Positions 36,234-45,279 of a stretch of 64,000 nt of DNA are shown piece after piece. Origin of the DNA: an uncultured Erysipelotrichaceae bacterium (GTDB taxonomy: Bacteria > Bacillota_I > Bacilli_A > Erysipelotrichales > Erysipelotrichaceae); assembly GCA_944325255.1 (NCBI GenBank), contig CALUZH010000023.1:18590-82589 (forward strand), given 5' to 3'. Under the pieces are notes generated by a model. It did no database searches, was not told where the DNA came from, and was given only the letters and a program-made list of their open reading frames with translations. Positions within the stretch are counted from its first letter, which is position 1, and each line of letters begins with the position of its first letter. Both the position numbers and the translations under genes were made by a program.

Positions 36234-37811
36234 TCAAGAAATCGCCTCCAGCTCGTGGAAGCGGAATTTGATGATGATCTCTTTTCCCTCGGTCAGTTCC
36301 ACCCGTTCGATGAGGCTGACCAGAAGCTCCCGACTGCTCAGTGCTGAGTCCAGAAACTGTTTCACCAGCGCCTTGGCTTTTTCTTCGGCGCTTACCGGCT
36401 GCTTTGCCTGTTCCTGAAGGTTCTTCAGCCGCTCTTCCAAAACTGTGCGGTCCATTTTGACCTTCTGATAAATGCGCTGGAAGTCCTCTTCGGAGAGCAG
36501 GCCGTTCAGCCGGTCCATGTACATCTGATCCAGGTTGGTGGTCAGAGCGGTGATTTTGGATTGCAGCGCCTGTATCTCCGCTTCACAGCTGGCTGCTTTG
36601 CTGGCGTTCTCCACTGCTTCTGCCGCAATTGGACACAGTGCATCCGGGTTCAGATAGGTCTGGCAGACATCTCTTACCTTGGTGAGCACGGCTTTGTTCA
36701 CCGTTTCTTCCTTGATGGAGTGACAGGTACAAATGCCAGCTTTGGTAAACCGCTGATAGGTCCGGCAGACAAAGTACAGGCGATCCTCACCAGCGGCATT
36801 CTTGCGGTTGAGCACTGCCATGGGGTAGCCGCACTCATGGCAAAAGATCAGTCCTTTCAGCAAGAAGTCGTAGGTTCGGCTTCTGGTGTACTTACGGCTG
36901 TTCACCAGCATCTGTACCTTTTGAAAGGTTCCCGGGTCAATGATCGGCTCATGCGTTCCTTCTCCCACCACCCAGTTTTCCGGGGATTGGCGCAAGCATT
37001 TTTTAGATTTGTAGCTGATCTTCACCGTGCGTCCCTGCACCATATTGCCGATGTAGGTTTCATTTTTCAGCATATCGGCAATTCGTTCGCTGCTCCACAG
37101 ACCGCTGTAGGGGCCGGGTCTTGCCACCGAGAGATTCGCATAAGTAGCCGGAGTGGGGACGCCTTCTTCATTAAGCGTGGTAGCAATTTTGCGGCAGCTC
37201 ATGCCCGAAAGAGCCAGAGAAAAGATCCGCTGTACTACCGGAGCTGCTTTCTCATCAATGACGATCTTGTTTTTCTCGGTGGGGTGCATCTTGTATCCGT
37301 ATATGGGCTTGCCGCCAATGAATTGTCCCTTCCGCTGCTTATCCCGCTTGACGCTCTTGATCTTCTTGGAGATGTCCTTGGCGTACATGTCGTTCATAAT
37401 GGCGCGGAATGGGGTGATGTCGTTGGCGGTGGAGTCCACGCCGGTGTCAATGCCATCCAGCAGAGAAATATACCGTACCCGGTGTTCTGGGAAGTACCGC
37501 TCCATATAGTGACCGGTCATGATATAATCACGGCCCAGGCGGGACAGGTCTTTGGTGATAACCATATTGACCTTTTGGGCTTCGATGTCGCTAATCATCC
37601 GTTGAAAATTGGGACGGTCGAAACTGGTACCGCTCCATCCGTCGTCCACATAAGTGTCAAAGACGGACAAGCGATGCTGTTCGACAAACTCCCGCAGAAG
37701 GGACTCCTGATTCTGGACACTTTGGGATGGTCCTTGGTTTTCATCCTCCTTTGATAGCCTGATGTATAAAGCCACATGGTAATCCATGGGGTTGCTTATC
37801 TCTAAATACAT
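36234..37811 (-). CDS. Large serine recombinase (TndX/TnpX-like)
   Basis: 525 aa from ATG 37811, which has AGGAGG 6 nt upstream. Resolvase domain with nucleophile Ser in ALYIRLSKEDE and VITKDLSRLGRDY; a recombinase domain (GYKMHPTEKNKIVIDEKAAPVVQRIF, GMSCRKIATTLNEEGVPTP); a zinc ribbon (CHECGYPM...CRTY); and a coiled coil near residues 415-500. Such enzymes insert and excise conjugative transposons and other islands. The gene sits at the edge of the GC-richer region, as expected at one end of an integrated element. Confidence 0.95.
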   Translation of the reverse strand: MYLEISNPMDYHVALYIRLSKEDENQGPSQSVQNQESLLREFVEQHRLSVFDTYVDDGWSGTSFDRPNFQRMISDIEAQKVNMVITKDLSRLGRDYIMTGHYMERYFPEHRVRYISLLDGIDTGVDSTANDITPFRAIMNDMYAKDISKKIKSVKRDKQRKGQFIGGKPIYGYKMHPTEKNKIVIDEKAAPVVQRIFSLALSGMSCRKIATTLNEEGVPTPATYANLSVARPGPYSGLWSSERIADMLKNETYIGNMVQGRTVKISYKSKKCLRQSPENWVVGEGTHEPIIDPGTFQKVQMLVNSRKYTRSRTYDFLLKGLIFCHECGYPMAVLNRKNAAGEDRLYFVCRTYQRFTKAGICTCHSIKEETVNKAVLTKVRDVCQTYLNPDALCPIAAEAVENASKAASCEAEIQALQSKITALTTNLDQMYMDRLNGLLSEEDFQRIYQKVKMDRTVLEERLKNLQEQAKQPVSAEEKAKALVKQFLDSALSSRELLVSLIERVELTEGKEIIIKFRFHELEAIS

Positions 37812-37838
37812 ACCATACCTCCTGAGATAAGCGGCCAT

Positions 37839-37982
37839 TCACTTATATTGTACAATGGAATACTCCATTATGGCAAGGATACGGCTAAGATAAAGTCGAA
37901 AAGATTCTTCTAAAATTTCAGATACACTCTTTTCGGTATTGCAGTAAGTACAGTGCACAACAGGCAAGTTTTCTTTTTTCAT
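37839..37982 (-). CDS. Small protein upstream of the recombinase
   Basis: 47 aa from ATG 37982, which follows a strong AAAGGAGG ribosome site. It has one C-x2-C pair (VHCTYCNTEKSVSEIL). It stands 27 bp before the recombinase and is probably co-transcribed. Small ORFs of this kind are common beside serine recombinases of Clostridia elements. I do not recognise the family. Confidence 0.5.
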   Translation of the reverse strand: MKKENLPVVHCTYCNTEKSVSEILEESFRLYLSRILAIMEYSIVQYK

Positions 37983-38074
37983 ACGTTTTTCCTCCTTTTG
38001 TTCATCGTATGTAGGAAACCGCTTCTTCTTGCCTGTTTTTTTGAAAAAGAAAAGTGACCTGCTTTTTAGGCAAG

Positions 38075-38338
38075 TCACTCAGCGGTTTTCAATTTAAATG
38101 TGGAATAGCTTCGGAATATGTTTTTATCCGTTTTTGGAACCATGGTGAATGGATTGGCCGAGGTGACTTCTGCTTCCATCAACAAACTCATTGCAAAACA
38201 GTGGGCAAAGAATTCTTTATAGCCAACACCATCCAAGTTTAGATGAAGCAGAGCAGAAACAACCTGAAAGTCATCTGGTTGTACTTCTATCGTGCCAGTC
38301 AGCGCCAGATTGATCATATGCCCGATTCCATGGAGCAA
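38075..38338 (-). CDS. Doubtful small ORF in mobile DNA
   Basis: 87 codons with no good ribosome site; it overlaps the tail of the decayed HTH gene. Sequence such as EVQPDDFQVVSALLHLNLDGVGYKEFF looks protein-like, so it may be the remainder of a small accessory gene of the element. No function is proposed. Confidence 0.25.
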   Translation of the reverse strand: MLHGIGHMINLALTGTIEVQPDDFQVVSALLHLNLDGVGYKEFFAHCFAMSLLMEAEVTSANPFTMVPKTDKNIFRSYSTFKLKTAE

Positions 38339-38441
38339 GATGCTTTAAGGCTGATTTGAAGAATTTCCTCAATCTCTTGAACTGAATAAGTTCGCTTTTC
38401 CGAATCGACTTGATTGGTTGTGTTTTTTCTTCAACTGCCAT
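38314..38441 (-). pseudogene. Decayed excisionase-like HTH gene
   Basis: From ATG 38441 (RBS AAGGAG) the frame gives MAVEEKTQPIKSIR. After a shift it continues EKRTYSVQEIEEILQIS, which matches the start of small MerR/excisionase-like helix-turn-helix proteins, and then stops early at TGA. It therefore looks frameshifted and truncated. Such proteins usually accompany serine recombinases. Confidence 0.4.
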
Positions 38442-38638
38442 ACAATCTATTCTCCTTTCTTTGCAAGCAACATAGACCTTGTGAAAAGCTCTCTATATAA
38501 CTTAACACTAAAGTGAACGCCCTCTTTTCAACTGCGATAAGCAAATTTTTTATCGGAATATAAAACATTTCAGGCCATTTCCTGCGCCGGGTTTTCCGCC
38601 GCGTATTATCAGGTTCTGCTATGCAGTATTTCAATTGA

Positions 38639-38944
38639 GGGCGAGCTCGGTATGATCATCGCACACTATCCACAATAGGCTGGTTGCAGCTCGAAAAGAA
38701 AATCGGCAAGCCTGTTGACAATGAACTATTGAACTGGTTCGAGAAAAACGGGATCAGCGCAAGTGACATTCTGTTTATCATTGACCGTATGAGCCCTGTG
38801 CAGGTTCGCAATTACCTAAAAAAACAGAATATGCATTTTAATAACAGCTACAAGGAGACTCTGACCACCTGGCAGGATTATCTCGCTATGGCAGAGATGT
38901 TTATAGATATCTTGTGTGTGCAAATGGATGGAATCCCTATGTAA
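38639..38944 (+). pseudogene. PcfJ-like protein fragment
   Basis: An open frame without a proper start. It encodes YDHRTLSTIGWLQLEKK, then MSPVQVRNYLKKQ and TWQDYLAMAEMF, an arrangement I recall from PcfJ-like proteins of conjugative plasmids and phages. It stops soon after where the family continues, so it is a remnant. Confidence 0.45.
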
Positions 38945-39033
38945 CTTATTTCTCTTTTGATGATATACCTTCTCACATGATGTGGACAGCCGGCGCACTT
39001 ACGCTATATAAGTAATGATTTCTGGTGATTCTT

Positions 39034-39582
39034 ATGAAAACCGTCTCCAAAACCCGAAGAAACCTTTTACGGACTGTATGCTCTTTGCTTTTGATCGCCT
39101 TGATTGTTGGATTGCTGATTTATTTTCCCTTCTTTCTTCCCAAAGTAAAATTCAGTGAAATTGTGCCGGATTTTTCCGGAAAAGAGTGGGAATACGTTGC
39201 GGTCAGTATCAGAGGAGGAGGAAACAGTGGGGTTGGTACGGCAGATACAGAGGTCGTCCAACAATGGTGTGACTTCCTGAATGACGCATATTGCAAGCCT
39301 TTCCGCAGGAAAGCTGCATGGGACGTCAAGCCCAGCCGGGTTGTTCTGGTGGCAAAGGACGGAACTGTGCTCCGATTTTCGTTCTGGCCCGATTTCCTCC
39401 AGGGCAGCTATCTTTATCGTTTTGATGATTCCTCAAAAGCAGAAGAACTGTTTCAGCTTGTGTATGGAAACGAAGAAATTGAAACCTTTTCTGTAGATGT
39501 TGTGACGGGCGAAATAGAGGAGCCATATTCTCCCTCCCCAGCTCCGGAACATAAGCATATGATTCCCTCGCTGATTGGCTGA
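39034..39582 (+). CDS. Hypothetical membrane-anchored protein
   Basis: 182 aa from ATG 39034; GTG 39025 is an alternative. One TM (about residues 12-32) with a basic N-terminus points the remaining 150 residues outside. The body (FSGKEWEYVAVSIRGGGNSGVGTADTEVVQQWCDFL; VVLVAKDGTVLRFSFWP) looks like a compact alpha/beta domain. No family is recognised. It lies alone among mobile-element debris. Confidence 0.55.
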   Translation: MKTVSKTRRNLLRTVCSLLLIALIVGLLIYFPFFLPKVKFSEIVPDFSGKEWEYVAVSIRGGGNSGVGTADTEVVQQWCDFLNDAYCKPFRRKAAWDVKPSRVVLVAKDGTVLRFSFWPDFLQGSYLYRFDDSSKAEELFQLVYGNEEIETFSVDVVTGEIEEPYSPSPAPEHKHMIPSLIG

Positions 39583-39731
39583 TTTGACTGTGCCCACAGC
39601 ACTTCGCGCAGCGGCGGGTAAACCCGCCGTGTGTCTCGGGAAAGGAAATCGCCCCCCTTGTGCCTGTACTGAACTGTCCCAGATTGAGCGGACAGCACAA
39701 AAAGGCCCCAAGTGTAGGAATATTCAGTTTT

Positions 39732-39769
39732 AGCAGGAGTGGCGCAGTGTCAGCGGCGCCACTCCTGCT
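39732..39769 (+). terminator. Strong hairpin, likely terminator
   Basis: AGCAGGAGTGGCGC and GCGCCACTCCTGCT pair perfectly over 14 bp, followed by TTGCTTTG. The 39583-39830 stretch holds no gene otherwise; a second hairpin (CGGCGGGT-AAA-CCCGCCG) is near 39615. Confidence 0.5.
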
Positions 39770-39825
39770 TTGCTTTGGATACACTTGTAGTTGTAAAAAT
39801 GTAAGCGTAAAAACAGATTTGGATA

Positions 39826-41178
39826 AGGTAGAATAAGTTTCGCAAATTGAAAAGTAAATAAAAAGAGACATGGTTTGCAGATCTCTGGTAGAATGAAGTT
39901 GCGACACAAACATTCAAAAGGAGACAGCAAACCATGTCCGAGAAAATTGTACAACTAAACGAGGCCGCAATCAAGAGCGAACTCAAGGAACTTGTGTGAG
40001 GCAGCGTAGAGGAAACCCTCAACGAATTGCTAGAAGCTGAAGCAGAGAAACTCACACAGGCTGCCCGGTATGAGCGCAATGAGCAGCGTCAGGGTTACCG
40101 TGGCGGCCACTACAACCGTAATCTCACCACCACTTCCGGAGATGTCACTCTCAAGGTGCCTAAACTCAAAGGGATCTCCTTTGAGACCGCCATCATTGAG
40201 CGGTATCGCCGCCGTGAAAGCAGCGTGGAAGAAGCTCTCATTGAGATGTATCTGGCAGGCGTATCCGTCCGGCGTGTGGAGGATATTACCGAGGCCCTGT
40301 GGGGCAGCAAGGTGTCGCCATCCACCATTAGTGAGCTGAACAAGAAAGCGTATGTCCACATTGAGGATTGGCGGAACCGCCCTCTGCAAGGCGGACGGTA
40401 TCCGTATGTCTATGTGGATGGAATCTACCTGCGCCGCAACTGGGGTGAAGAGTTTGAAAATGTAGCCATTCTGGTAGCCATTGCGGTCAACGAGGATGGC
40501 TACCGCGAGGTTCTTGGTGCAGCCGAGGGTATGAAAGAAGACAAGGCCAGTTGGGTCAATTTCTTTCAGTGGCTCCGCGGCCGTGGTCTGGATGGGGTTA
40601 AATTGGTGGTTGGTGACAAGTGCCTTGGTATGCTGGAAGCAGTGGGTGAAGTGTTTCCCGAGGCTAAATACCAACGGTGTACGGTCCACTTTTACCGGAA
40701 TGTGTTTGCTGTTACGCCGCGTTCCAAGGTGAAGTTGGTGGCTAAGATGCTCAAGGCGATCCACGCCCAAGAAAGCAAGAAAGCTGCCCGTGAGAAGGCC
40801 AAAGCCGTGGTAGAGGAACTGCGCTCCATGAAGCTGAAAGAAGCAGCCAAGAAGGTGGAGGACGGTATTGAAGAAACGCTGACCTACTGCGCTTTTCCCG
40901 CCGAGCATTGGACCCGTATCCGCACCAACAATGTCATTGAACGGCTGAACCGAGAGATTCGGCGCCGCATCCGTGTGGTTGGCAGTTTCCCGGACGGCAA
41001 TTCCGCTCTCATGCTGGTCTGCGCCCGGTTACGCCATGTGGCAGGCACCCAGTGGGGCAACAAAAAGTACATGAATATGAAGCACCTGGAAGCGGCTCTT
41101 GAGGACACCTCCATTGCTGGCTAACTTCATTTATTCCAGAGACTGCAAACCAATTTGCGAAAAATCCTTGACACTACC
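39826..41178 (+). mobile_element. IS256-family insertion sequence
   Basis: The transposase region is flanked by inverted sequences: TTTCGCAAATTG (39838-39849) on the left and CAATTTGCGAAA (41151-41162) on the right. They are followed inward by matching GGTTTGCAG(A)TCTCTGG / CCAGAGACTGCAAACC blocks. Exact outer ends and any target duplication are not certain. Confidence 0.75.
39934..41124 (+). pseudogene. IS256-family transposase with in-frame stop
   Basis: The natural start is ATG 39934 (RBS AAGGAG). The frame reads MSEKIVQLNEAA... up to V21, then TGA at 39997-39999, and continues in the same frame GSVEETLNELLEAEAEKL to the normal end. Relatives have an arginine here, so CGA to TGA is the simple explanation. 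The DDE residues lie in YVDGIYL, VVGDKCLGM and NNVIERLNREIRRR. A shortened product from ATG 40027 would lack the first 31 residues; whether it is active is unknown. Confidence 0.85.
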
Positions 41179-41252
41179 CAGATTTGACGGTTACTTTTAA
41201 CCTATTCTGATAGGGTGATAAGATAAAAGGTAACTTCTAGCTTTAACACTTA

Positions 41253-41288
41253 CAAAAGCCCGCACTGGTATACCAGTACGGGCTTTTG
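41253..41288 (+). terminator. Terminator-like hairpin
   Basis: CAAAAGCCCGCACTGG-TATA-CCAGTACGGGCTTTTG, one mismatch in a 16-bp stem, just upstream of the palindrome of the SHMT-like gene. Confidence 0.6.
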
Positions 41289-41298
41289 ATATATAAAC

Positions 41299-41320
41299 AG
41301 ATAATTCTTAATTATCTGCC
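41299..41320. promoter_or_regulatory. 22-nt palindromic site, copy 1
   Basis: AGATAATT-CTT-AATTATCT plus GCC, 66 nt before the SHMT-like gene. The identical 22 nt appear in inverted orientation at 44509-44530 before the partner gene. A TTGATA (41286-41291) and TAATTA pair with 17-nt spacing overlaps it, so binding would cover the promoter. Confidence 0.65.
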
Positions 41321-41385
41321 GCTTCAAGATATTACTGCTCTGCAGTGGTGTTATTGGGATAATAGGAAAAAGCGAGGGAATCCAT

Positions 41386-42624
41386 ATGAACTATAATAGT
41401 TATTATGATAGACTGGTTTCATTATACGACGAATACGGGGGGTTCGATCGTTCAAAAATTCCCCTTTGTGCAGCGGAAAACTATGTTTCTCCCTTTGTAA
41501 AGCAAGGCCTCATTTCCAAATATGAAGGAAAATATATATCCGGATACATTAATCGAGACCGAGAGAAAGATTTTATTGGGAGTGACTATTTGGAAAAAAT
41601 TTTATTGCTTGCCAACGACATGGCGGCCGACTTGTTTGGTGCAAAGTATAATGACTTCCGCAGTTTAACCGGTATGAACACTGTAGCTCTTATCCTAATG
41701 ACATTGATTGATAAGGAGACGAAGATACTCATCACAGATCCTCAATCAGGAGGACACGGGTCGCTACCTAAGTTGTGCACAAATCTTGGGGTTCGGTACG
41801 AGTCTATTCCTTATAACTATTCTCTCATGCAAATAGATTATGACAAACTCAATTATATACTGGCACATGATGATACAATATCTTTTCTGTTCTTTTGTCA
41901 GTCCGATGTCATACAGCCACCTGAGTTGAAATTAATCAAACTACCTCCCCACGTTGGAATCATATATGATGCAACACAAACTTTAGGGTTGATTGCAGGG
42001 AAGGTTCTTCCTAATCCTTTGAGTGTCTATGACAATACCATTATAATTGGAGGAACACACAAGACGTTTCCAAGCGTAACTTGCGGATATGTCGCCACAA
42101 ACAATGACGGCTATATTCAAAAAGTAAACCAGAACATATCACCTAATTTCTTAAGAAATGTCCAAATCAATAATATTACAAGCGTATGTCTAACTATGCT
42201 AGAGATGCTTAAATTTGGGAATGACTACGCCAGCAAGACAGTTTGTATCGCTAATGCTTTAGGCGCGGCATTAAATGAATATGATATCCCTGTAAAACAT
42301 ACTACTGATAGCTCATTTTCACATACACATCAACTATTTATTGAGCATCCCTTGGACAAGGTGGATTTCACCTATGCTCAATTCCGAAACTATGGTATTA
42401 CGTTGAACAAGCGCAAAACAAATTACTTAACTGGATTTCGAGTAGGTGTTCAGGAGATAGCTCGTTATGGGTTTGATAAGCATATTCCTGAACTTGCCCG
42501 TTTGCTTTATCTCATACTTCGTTCTCCGGCAAAGAAATCAGAAATCATGTCCATAAAAGCGCAGTTGGCACAGCTGAAAACAGACCAATATGTTATTGAT
42601 ACTCTATTCATGGAATTGGAGTAA
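41386..42624 (+). CDS. SHMT-like PLP-dependent enzyme
   Basis: 412 aa. The N-terminal block IPLCAAENYVSPFVKQGLISKYEGKY and the PLP-binding blocks IIYDATQTLGLIAG and GGTHKTFPS (Schiff-base lysine K226) align with serine hydroxymethyltransferase. The folate-binding parts and overall identity look divergent, so it may be an aldolase/transaldolase-type relative and not a housekeeping GlyA. It is convergent with the NTPase/TPR gene (17-nt overlap of 3' ends) and shares a palindromic site with it. Codon and base composition follow the island rather than the chromosome. Confidence 0.8.
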   Translation: MNYNSYYDRLVSLYDEYGGFDRSKIPLCAAENYVSPFVKQGLISKYEGKYISGYINRDREKDFIGSDYLEKILLLANDMAADLFGAKYNDFRSLTGMNTVALILMTLIDKETKILITDPQSGGHGSLPKLCTNLGVRYESIPYNYSLMQIDYDKLNYILAHDDTISFLFFCQSDVIQPPELKLIKLPPHVGIIYDATQTLGLIAGKVLPNPLSVYDNTIIIGGTHKTFPSVTCGYVATNNDGYIQKVNQNISPNFLRNVQINNITSVCLTMLEMLKFGNDYASKTVCIANALGAALNEYDIPVKHTTDSSFSHTHQLFIEHPLDKVDFTYAQFRNYGITLNKRKTNYLTGFRVGVQEIARYGFDKHIPELARLLYLILRSPAKKSEIMSIKAQLAQLKTDQYVIDTLFMELE

Positions 42625-44467
42625 TCGTAGACCGATAGTGGGCTAACCAATTGCTACGATATTCTGCATTTTCTATTGCGAGTTCCATAGTGGAAATTAG
42701 TCTATGATGGAATCCATAGCCTTCCCGTTGTTTACATTCTGATATGGTATTATCCCAATCAAATGGAATTTTAGGTTGGACATTTTCAAATCGTTGGAGA
42801 CATTTGCAAGTAATCGCAATTAGATAAAGGATGTCCTTATCTCCATTGTTTGTACATATGTCATAACATAATGTGTAATACTTTTCGGCCTCTTTCCACT
42901 GCTCGCTAATTCTTAGAAACTCTGCTTTAATAAAATAACAATTTGTCAAATATCTCCGCTCTTCAACTTCATAATATGCAATAGCACTTTCTTCCTGTTT
43001 AATAAGACTTGGAATCAAGGAATGGTCAAAACGTTTTGAATAAAAGTCAACAATTGGATAATAGGTTTCATAATAATAGTAACTTGAATTAACTAATTTA
43101 CGTGCATTTCGGAATTGCTCCATCATTGATTCGAGGTTACTTAACAGCGTCCCCCATTCGGCGGATGGTTGAACAATCTCATTTAATCGCAATATTGTAA
43201 CAGAAAAGTGAGCTCTTAGCCAAACCGTGTTTCGATCTTGAGTTCCAACTTGCTGCAACACTTTAATCGAATCTTCAAAGCGACCAAGATGTTTTAGAAT
43301 ATGCGACTGTAGCAAAATGATATCAAAGTACATGGCTTTGCCAATGTTACTATTTATAAATGTGTCTCTATTGCAGATTTCGGCCAGTAAGCAAATCAGC
43401 GATTCGTATGCATCGTTGTACTTTCCGAGGAAATGATCCAAATTTGCTTTTTCATATCTCGTTTTGTACACTAAAGCCCTATTTTGAGGAGACGGTAGTG
43501 GCAAATCATTATAAAGTTTTGTGGCTTTTGCATACTGCCCTTGTCTTAACGCCAGATAAAACTCTACAAACGAAGCGTCCATTTCCATCAGAAGGGAAAA
43601 ATCGTTGGATATAAGTAAGTCAACGATTGTCCCAATATTATTATGTGAGAGTCGCCCCAATTTTTCTGCCATAAAATCAATTTGGCTTTGCGATTTGTCT
43701 TGCAATAATTGTGCAAAAGAAGGAACACTCTGCAGTTCATGCAACAATTCCACTATTTTGTCATCGGGAAAAAGGAGGGAATCAGCTGAAATATTATTAA
43801 AGTTCAAAAGAACGAAGAAGATGTCTGGGTCTTTTAAATTGTCGCTCCAGGGGAATTCCTGATTCTGAACATTAGTAACTACAACAAGATTAATTTTGCC
43901 TCTAATATATTCATAGTCTGATTTGATGTGAATTTCGAAAGAATCTTTGTAGGTTGTATAATCAACCAAAATTATATTTCCAAATTTTGAAGCTATCTTA
44001 GGATCAAATTGAAAAGAACCTCTCTGTCGTTTGTTTTTTATTTCTTGAAGCTCCGCACATACCCTTTCCGCAAAAGCGGTTTTCCCATTTCGTACACCGT
44101 ACCGAATGCTCTTGGAGTAGTAATTTTGATGAGCAGTGATTTTTTGAGAGATACCAGCCAACACTTCCTCAATAAGTTCTTCTCTATCTACAAACGGTAT
44201 GTCTTTTTTGTTTTTGAAGACAAACCTATCGGGAGGTGTTTGCGAGGTTTGGCGAATGTCCTGTACGACACAATATAAAATACTAATACAGCTAATTACA
44301 AAACTTGCGATGGATGCAGTTAATGTGCTAATTGATGAATAGCTAGCAGAACTGATGAGTGTACAAACGAAACTTGCTATATTGGCGGCAAGAGTTATTC
44401 CTCCAATTATGCTGTAGACAACGAGCTTTCGTTGTTTGGAAGTCCTTTTATTGTACTTAATTGTCAT
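42608..44467 (-). CDS. Membrane P-loop NTPase-like protein with helical repeats
   Basis: 619 aa. Two N-terminal TMs (about 15-38 and 48-69). Then a STAND/AAA-like start (PFVDREELIEEVLAGI) and a Walker A-like YGVRNGKTAF (about residues 123-132) that is one residue short of the GxxxxGKT consensus; NIILVDY is a possible Walker B. From about residue 300 onward the chain is TPR-like (GKYNDAYESLICLLAEI; EQWKEAEKYYTLCYDI). This plan is seen in sensor ATPases of defence and signalling systems. The partner enzyme is the convergent SHMT-like protein. Confidence 0.7.
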   Translation of the reverse strand: MTIKYNKRTSKQRKLVVYSIIGGITLAANIASFVCTLISSASYSSISTLTASIASFVISCISILYCVVQDIRQTSQTPPDRFVFKNKKDIPFVDREELIEEVLAGISQKITAHQNYYSKSIRYGVRNGKTAFAERVCAELQEIKNKRQRGSFQFDPKIASKFGNIILVDYTTYKDSFEIHIKSDYEYIRGKINLVVVTNVQNQEFPWSDNLKDPDIFFVLLNFNNISADSLLFPDDKIVELLHELQSVPSFAQLLQDKSQSQIDFMAEKLGRLSHNNIGTIVDLLISNDFSLLMEMDASFVEFYLALRQGQYAKATKLYNDLPLPSPQNRALVYKTRYEKANLDHFLGKYNDAYESLICLLAEICNRDTFINSNIGKAMYFDIILLQSHILKHLGRFEDSIKVLQQVGTQDRNTVWLRAHFSVTILRLNEIVQPSAEWGTLLSNLESMMEQFRNARKLVNSSYYYYETYYPIVDFYSKRFDHSLIPSLIKQEESAIAYYEVEERRYLTNCYFIKAEFLRISEQWKEAEKYYTLCYDICTNNGDKDILYLIAITCKCLQRFENVQPKIPFDWDNTISECKQREGYGFHHRLISTMELAIENAEYRSNWLAHYRSTITPIP

Positions 44468-44508
44468 TTTGCATCTCTCATCCTAGCATAAAAGTATTTT
44501 GGCAGATT

Positions 44509-44530
44509 GGCAGATAATTAAGAATTATCT
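44509..44530. promoter_or_regulatory. 22-nt palindromic site, copy 2
   Basis: Same 22 nt as 41299-41320 in the opposite orientation, 42 nt before the start of the membrane NTPase gene. A partial copy (CAGATAATTA) stands near 44549. Confidence 0.65.
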
Positions 44531-44608
44531 ACTATAATTATATCATAACAGATAATTAGATTCTAGGCGTATTTCTAAATTATCGTCTGTTTTCAAGTAA
44601 TATCCATC

Positions 44609-45037
44609 TCATCCAGTACAAGAAAAAGGCCTATCCTTTTCGATCTGCCGGATCTCCCAGTTCAGTAGGTCATAGGCAATACGGGTCTTGATCCTTTGGT
44701 TGTCCATGATTTTTGTCAGATTGCCTGCCGCATCGTAGCCGAATTCCGTCTGGTTGTCGATGCCATCGTAGGCATAGCTGGTTCGGTTCAGGAACGCGTC
44801 TCCGGAATGGACGGTCAACCCTGTCAGGTTCTTGTCCATGGCATAGGCGCACTCCTGCCGGATGGGGCCATGGATCTCACAGTCGTAGATCAGTGCCAGC
44901 AGTGTGCGACCGCTGACACTCTTGCAGGTCATGCGCTCTATGACGTCATACTCGTAAGCGTACCGCATTCCCTTAGAAATGGCGCACTTGAATAAGCCCT
45001 TTGTGATGGGCTGGAAGAACTGGCTCTTTTCCAACAC
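44609..45037 (-). pseudogene. RHS/YD-repeat protein fragment
   Basis: 142 codons open on the minus strand. YD repeats are clear: SYAYDGIDNQTEFGYDAAGNLTKIMDNQ and RIAYDLLNWEIRQI. There is no signal, no start region and no toxin tip; the upstream side runs into IS66-like sequence. RHS proteins are large polymorphic toxins often loaded on injection systems, so this debris beside the sheath/tube cluster may be a former effector. Confidence 0.65.
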
Positions 45038-45063
45038 TTCTACTGGCGCAGTTCAACACTGAA

Positions 45064-45232
45064 AGCTACAGCCCGATTGCAACTGCAAAGGAGAATGACC
45101 TGGATTCCTACCGATACCTAGTTTGGTTGCTAAACAACGCGCCTGATCTGAGCTAAACAGAGGAGATCTGTGTAGAGACATTCCTCTCGGTGAACGCACC
45201 CCTTGAATGCAGAATTCCTAAACCAAATAAAA
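45064..45232 (+). pseudogene. IS66 transposase C-terminal fragment
   Basis: In frame from 45064: SYSPIATAKENDLDSYRYLVWLLNNAPDLS, then TAA at 45154-45156, followed by VETFLSVNAPLECR in the same direction. This resembles the TnpC C-terminus of IS66 elements (ETAKENGLDPYRYL...WLLNNAP...WNAPEECR). Only the tail remains. Confidence 0.55.
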
Positions 45233-45239
45233 ATGCCAA

Positions 45240-45279
45240 CCGCCATCTCATTGCCTATGCGCTGAGATGGCGGCCTTTT
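45240..45279 (+). terminator. Hairpin terminator
   Basis: CCGCCATCTCA-12 nt-TGAGATGGCGG then CCTTTT. The 11-bp stem is perfect. A second, weaker hairpin with T run (CCAAGAAC/GTTCTTGG, 45305-45333) follows. The 45280-45412 gap holds no gene. Confidence 0.7.

Noticed and set aside
36561..37754. 397-codon plus-strand frame opposite the recombinase
   Set aside because: Antisense shadow of a GC-rich gene; no ribosome site and no recognisable domain, while the minus-strand recombinase has all family motifs.
39997..39999. TGA in the transposase as recoding (selenocysteine or reassigned codon)
   Set aside because: Genes on both sides of the window end normally in TGA (for example the methyltransferase at 1856 and the ABC ATPase at 10664), relatives have Arg here, and no SECIS-like hairpin follows.
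40030..40908. 292-codon minus-strand frame opposite the IS256 transposase
   Set aside because: Antisense shadow; the plus strand carries the DDE transposase motifs.
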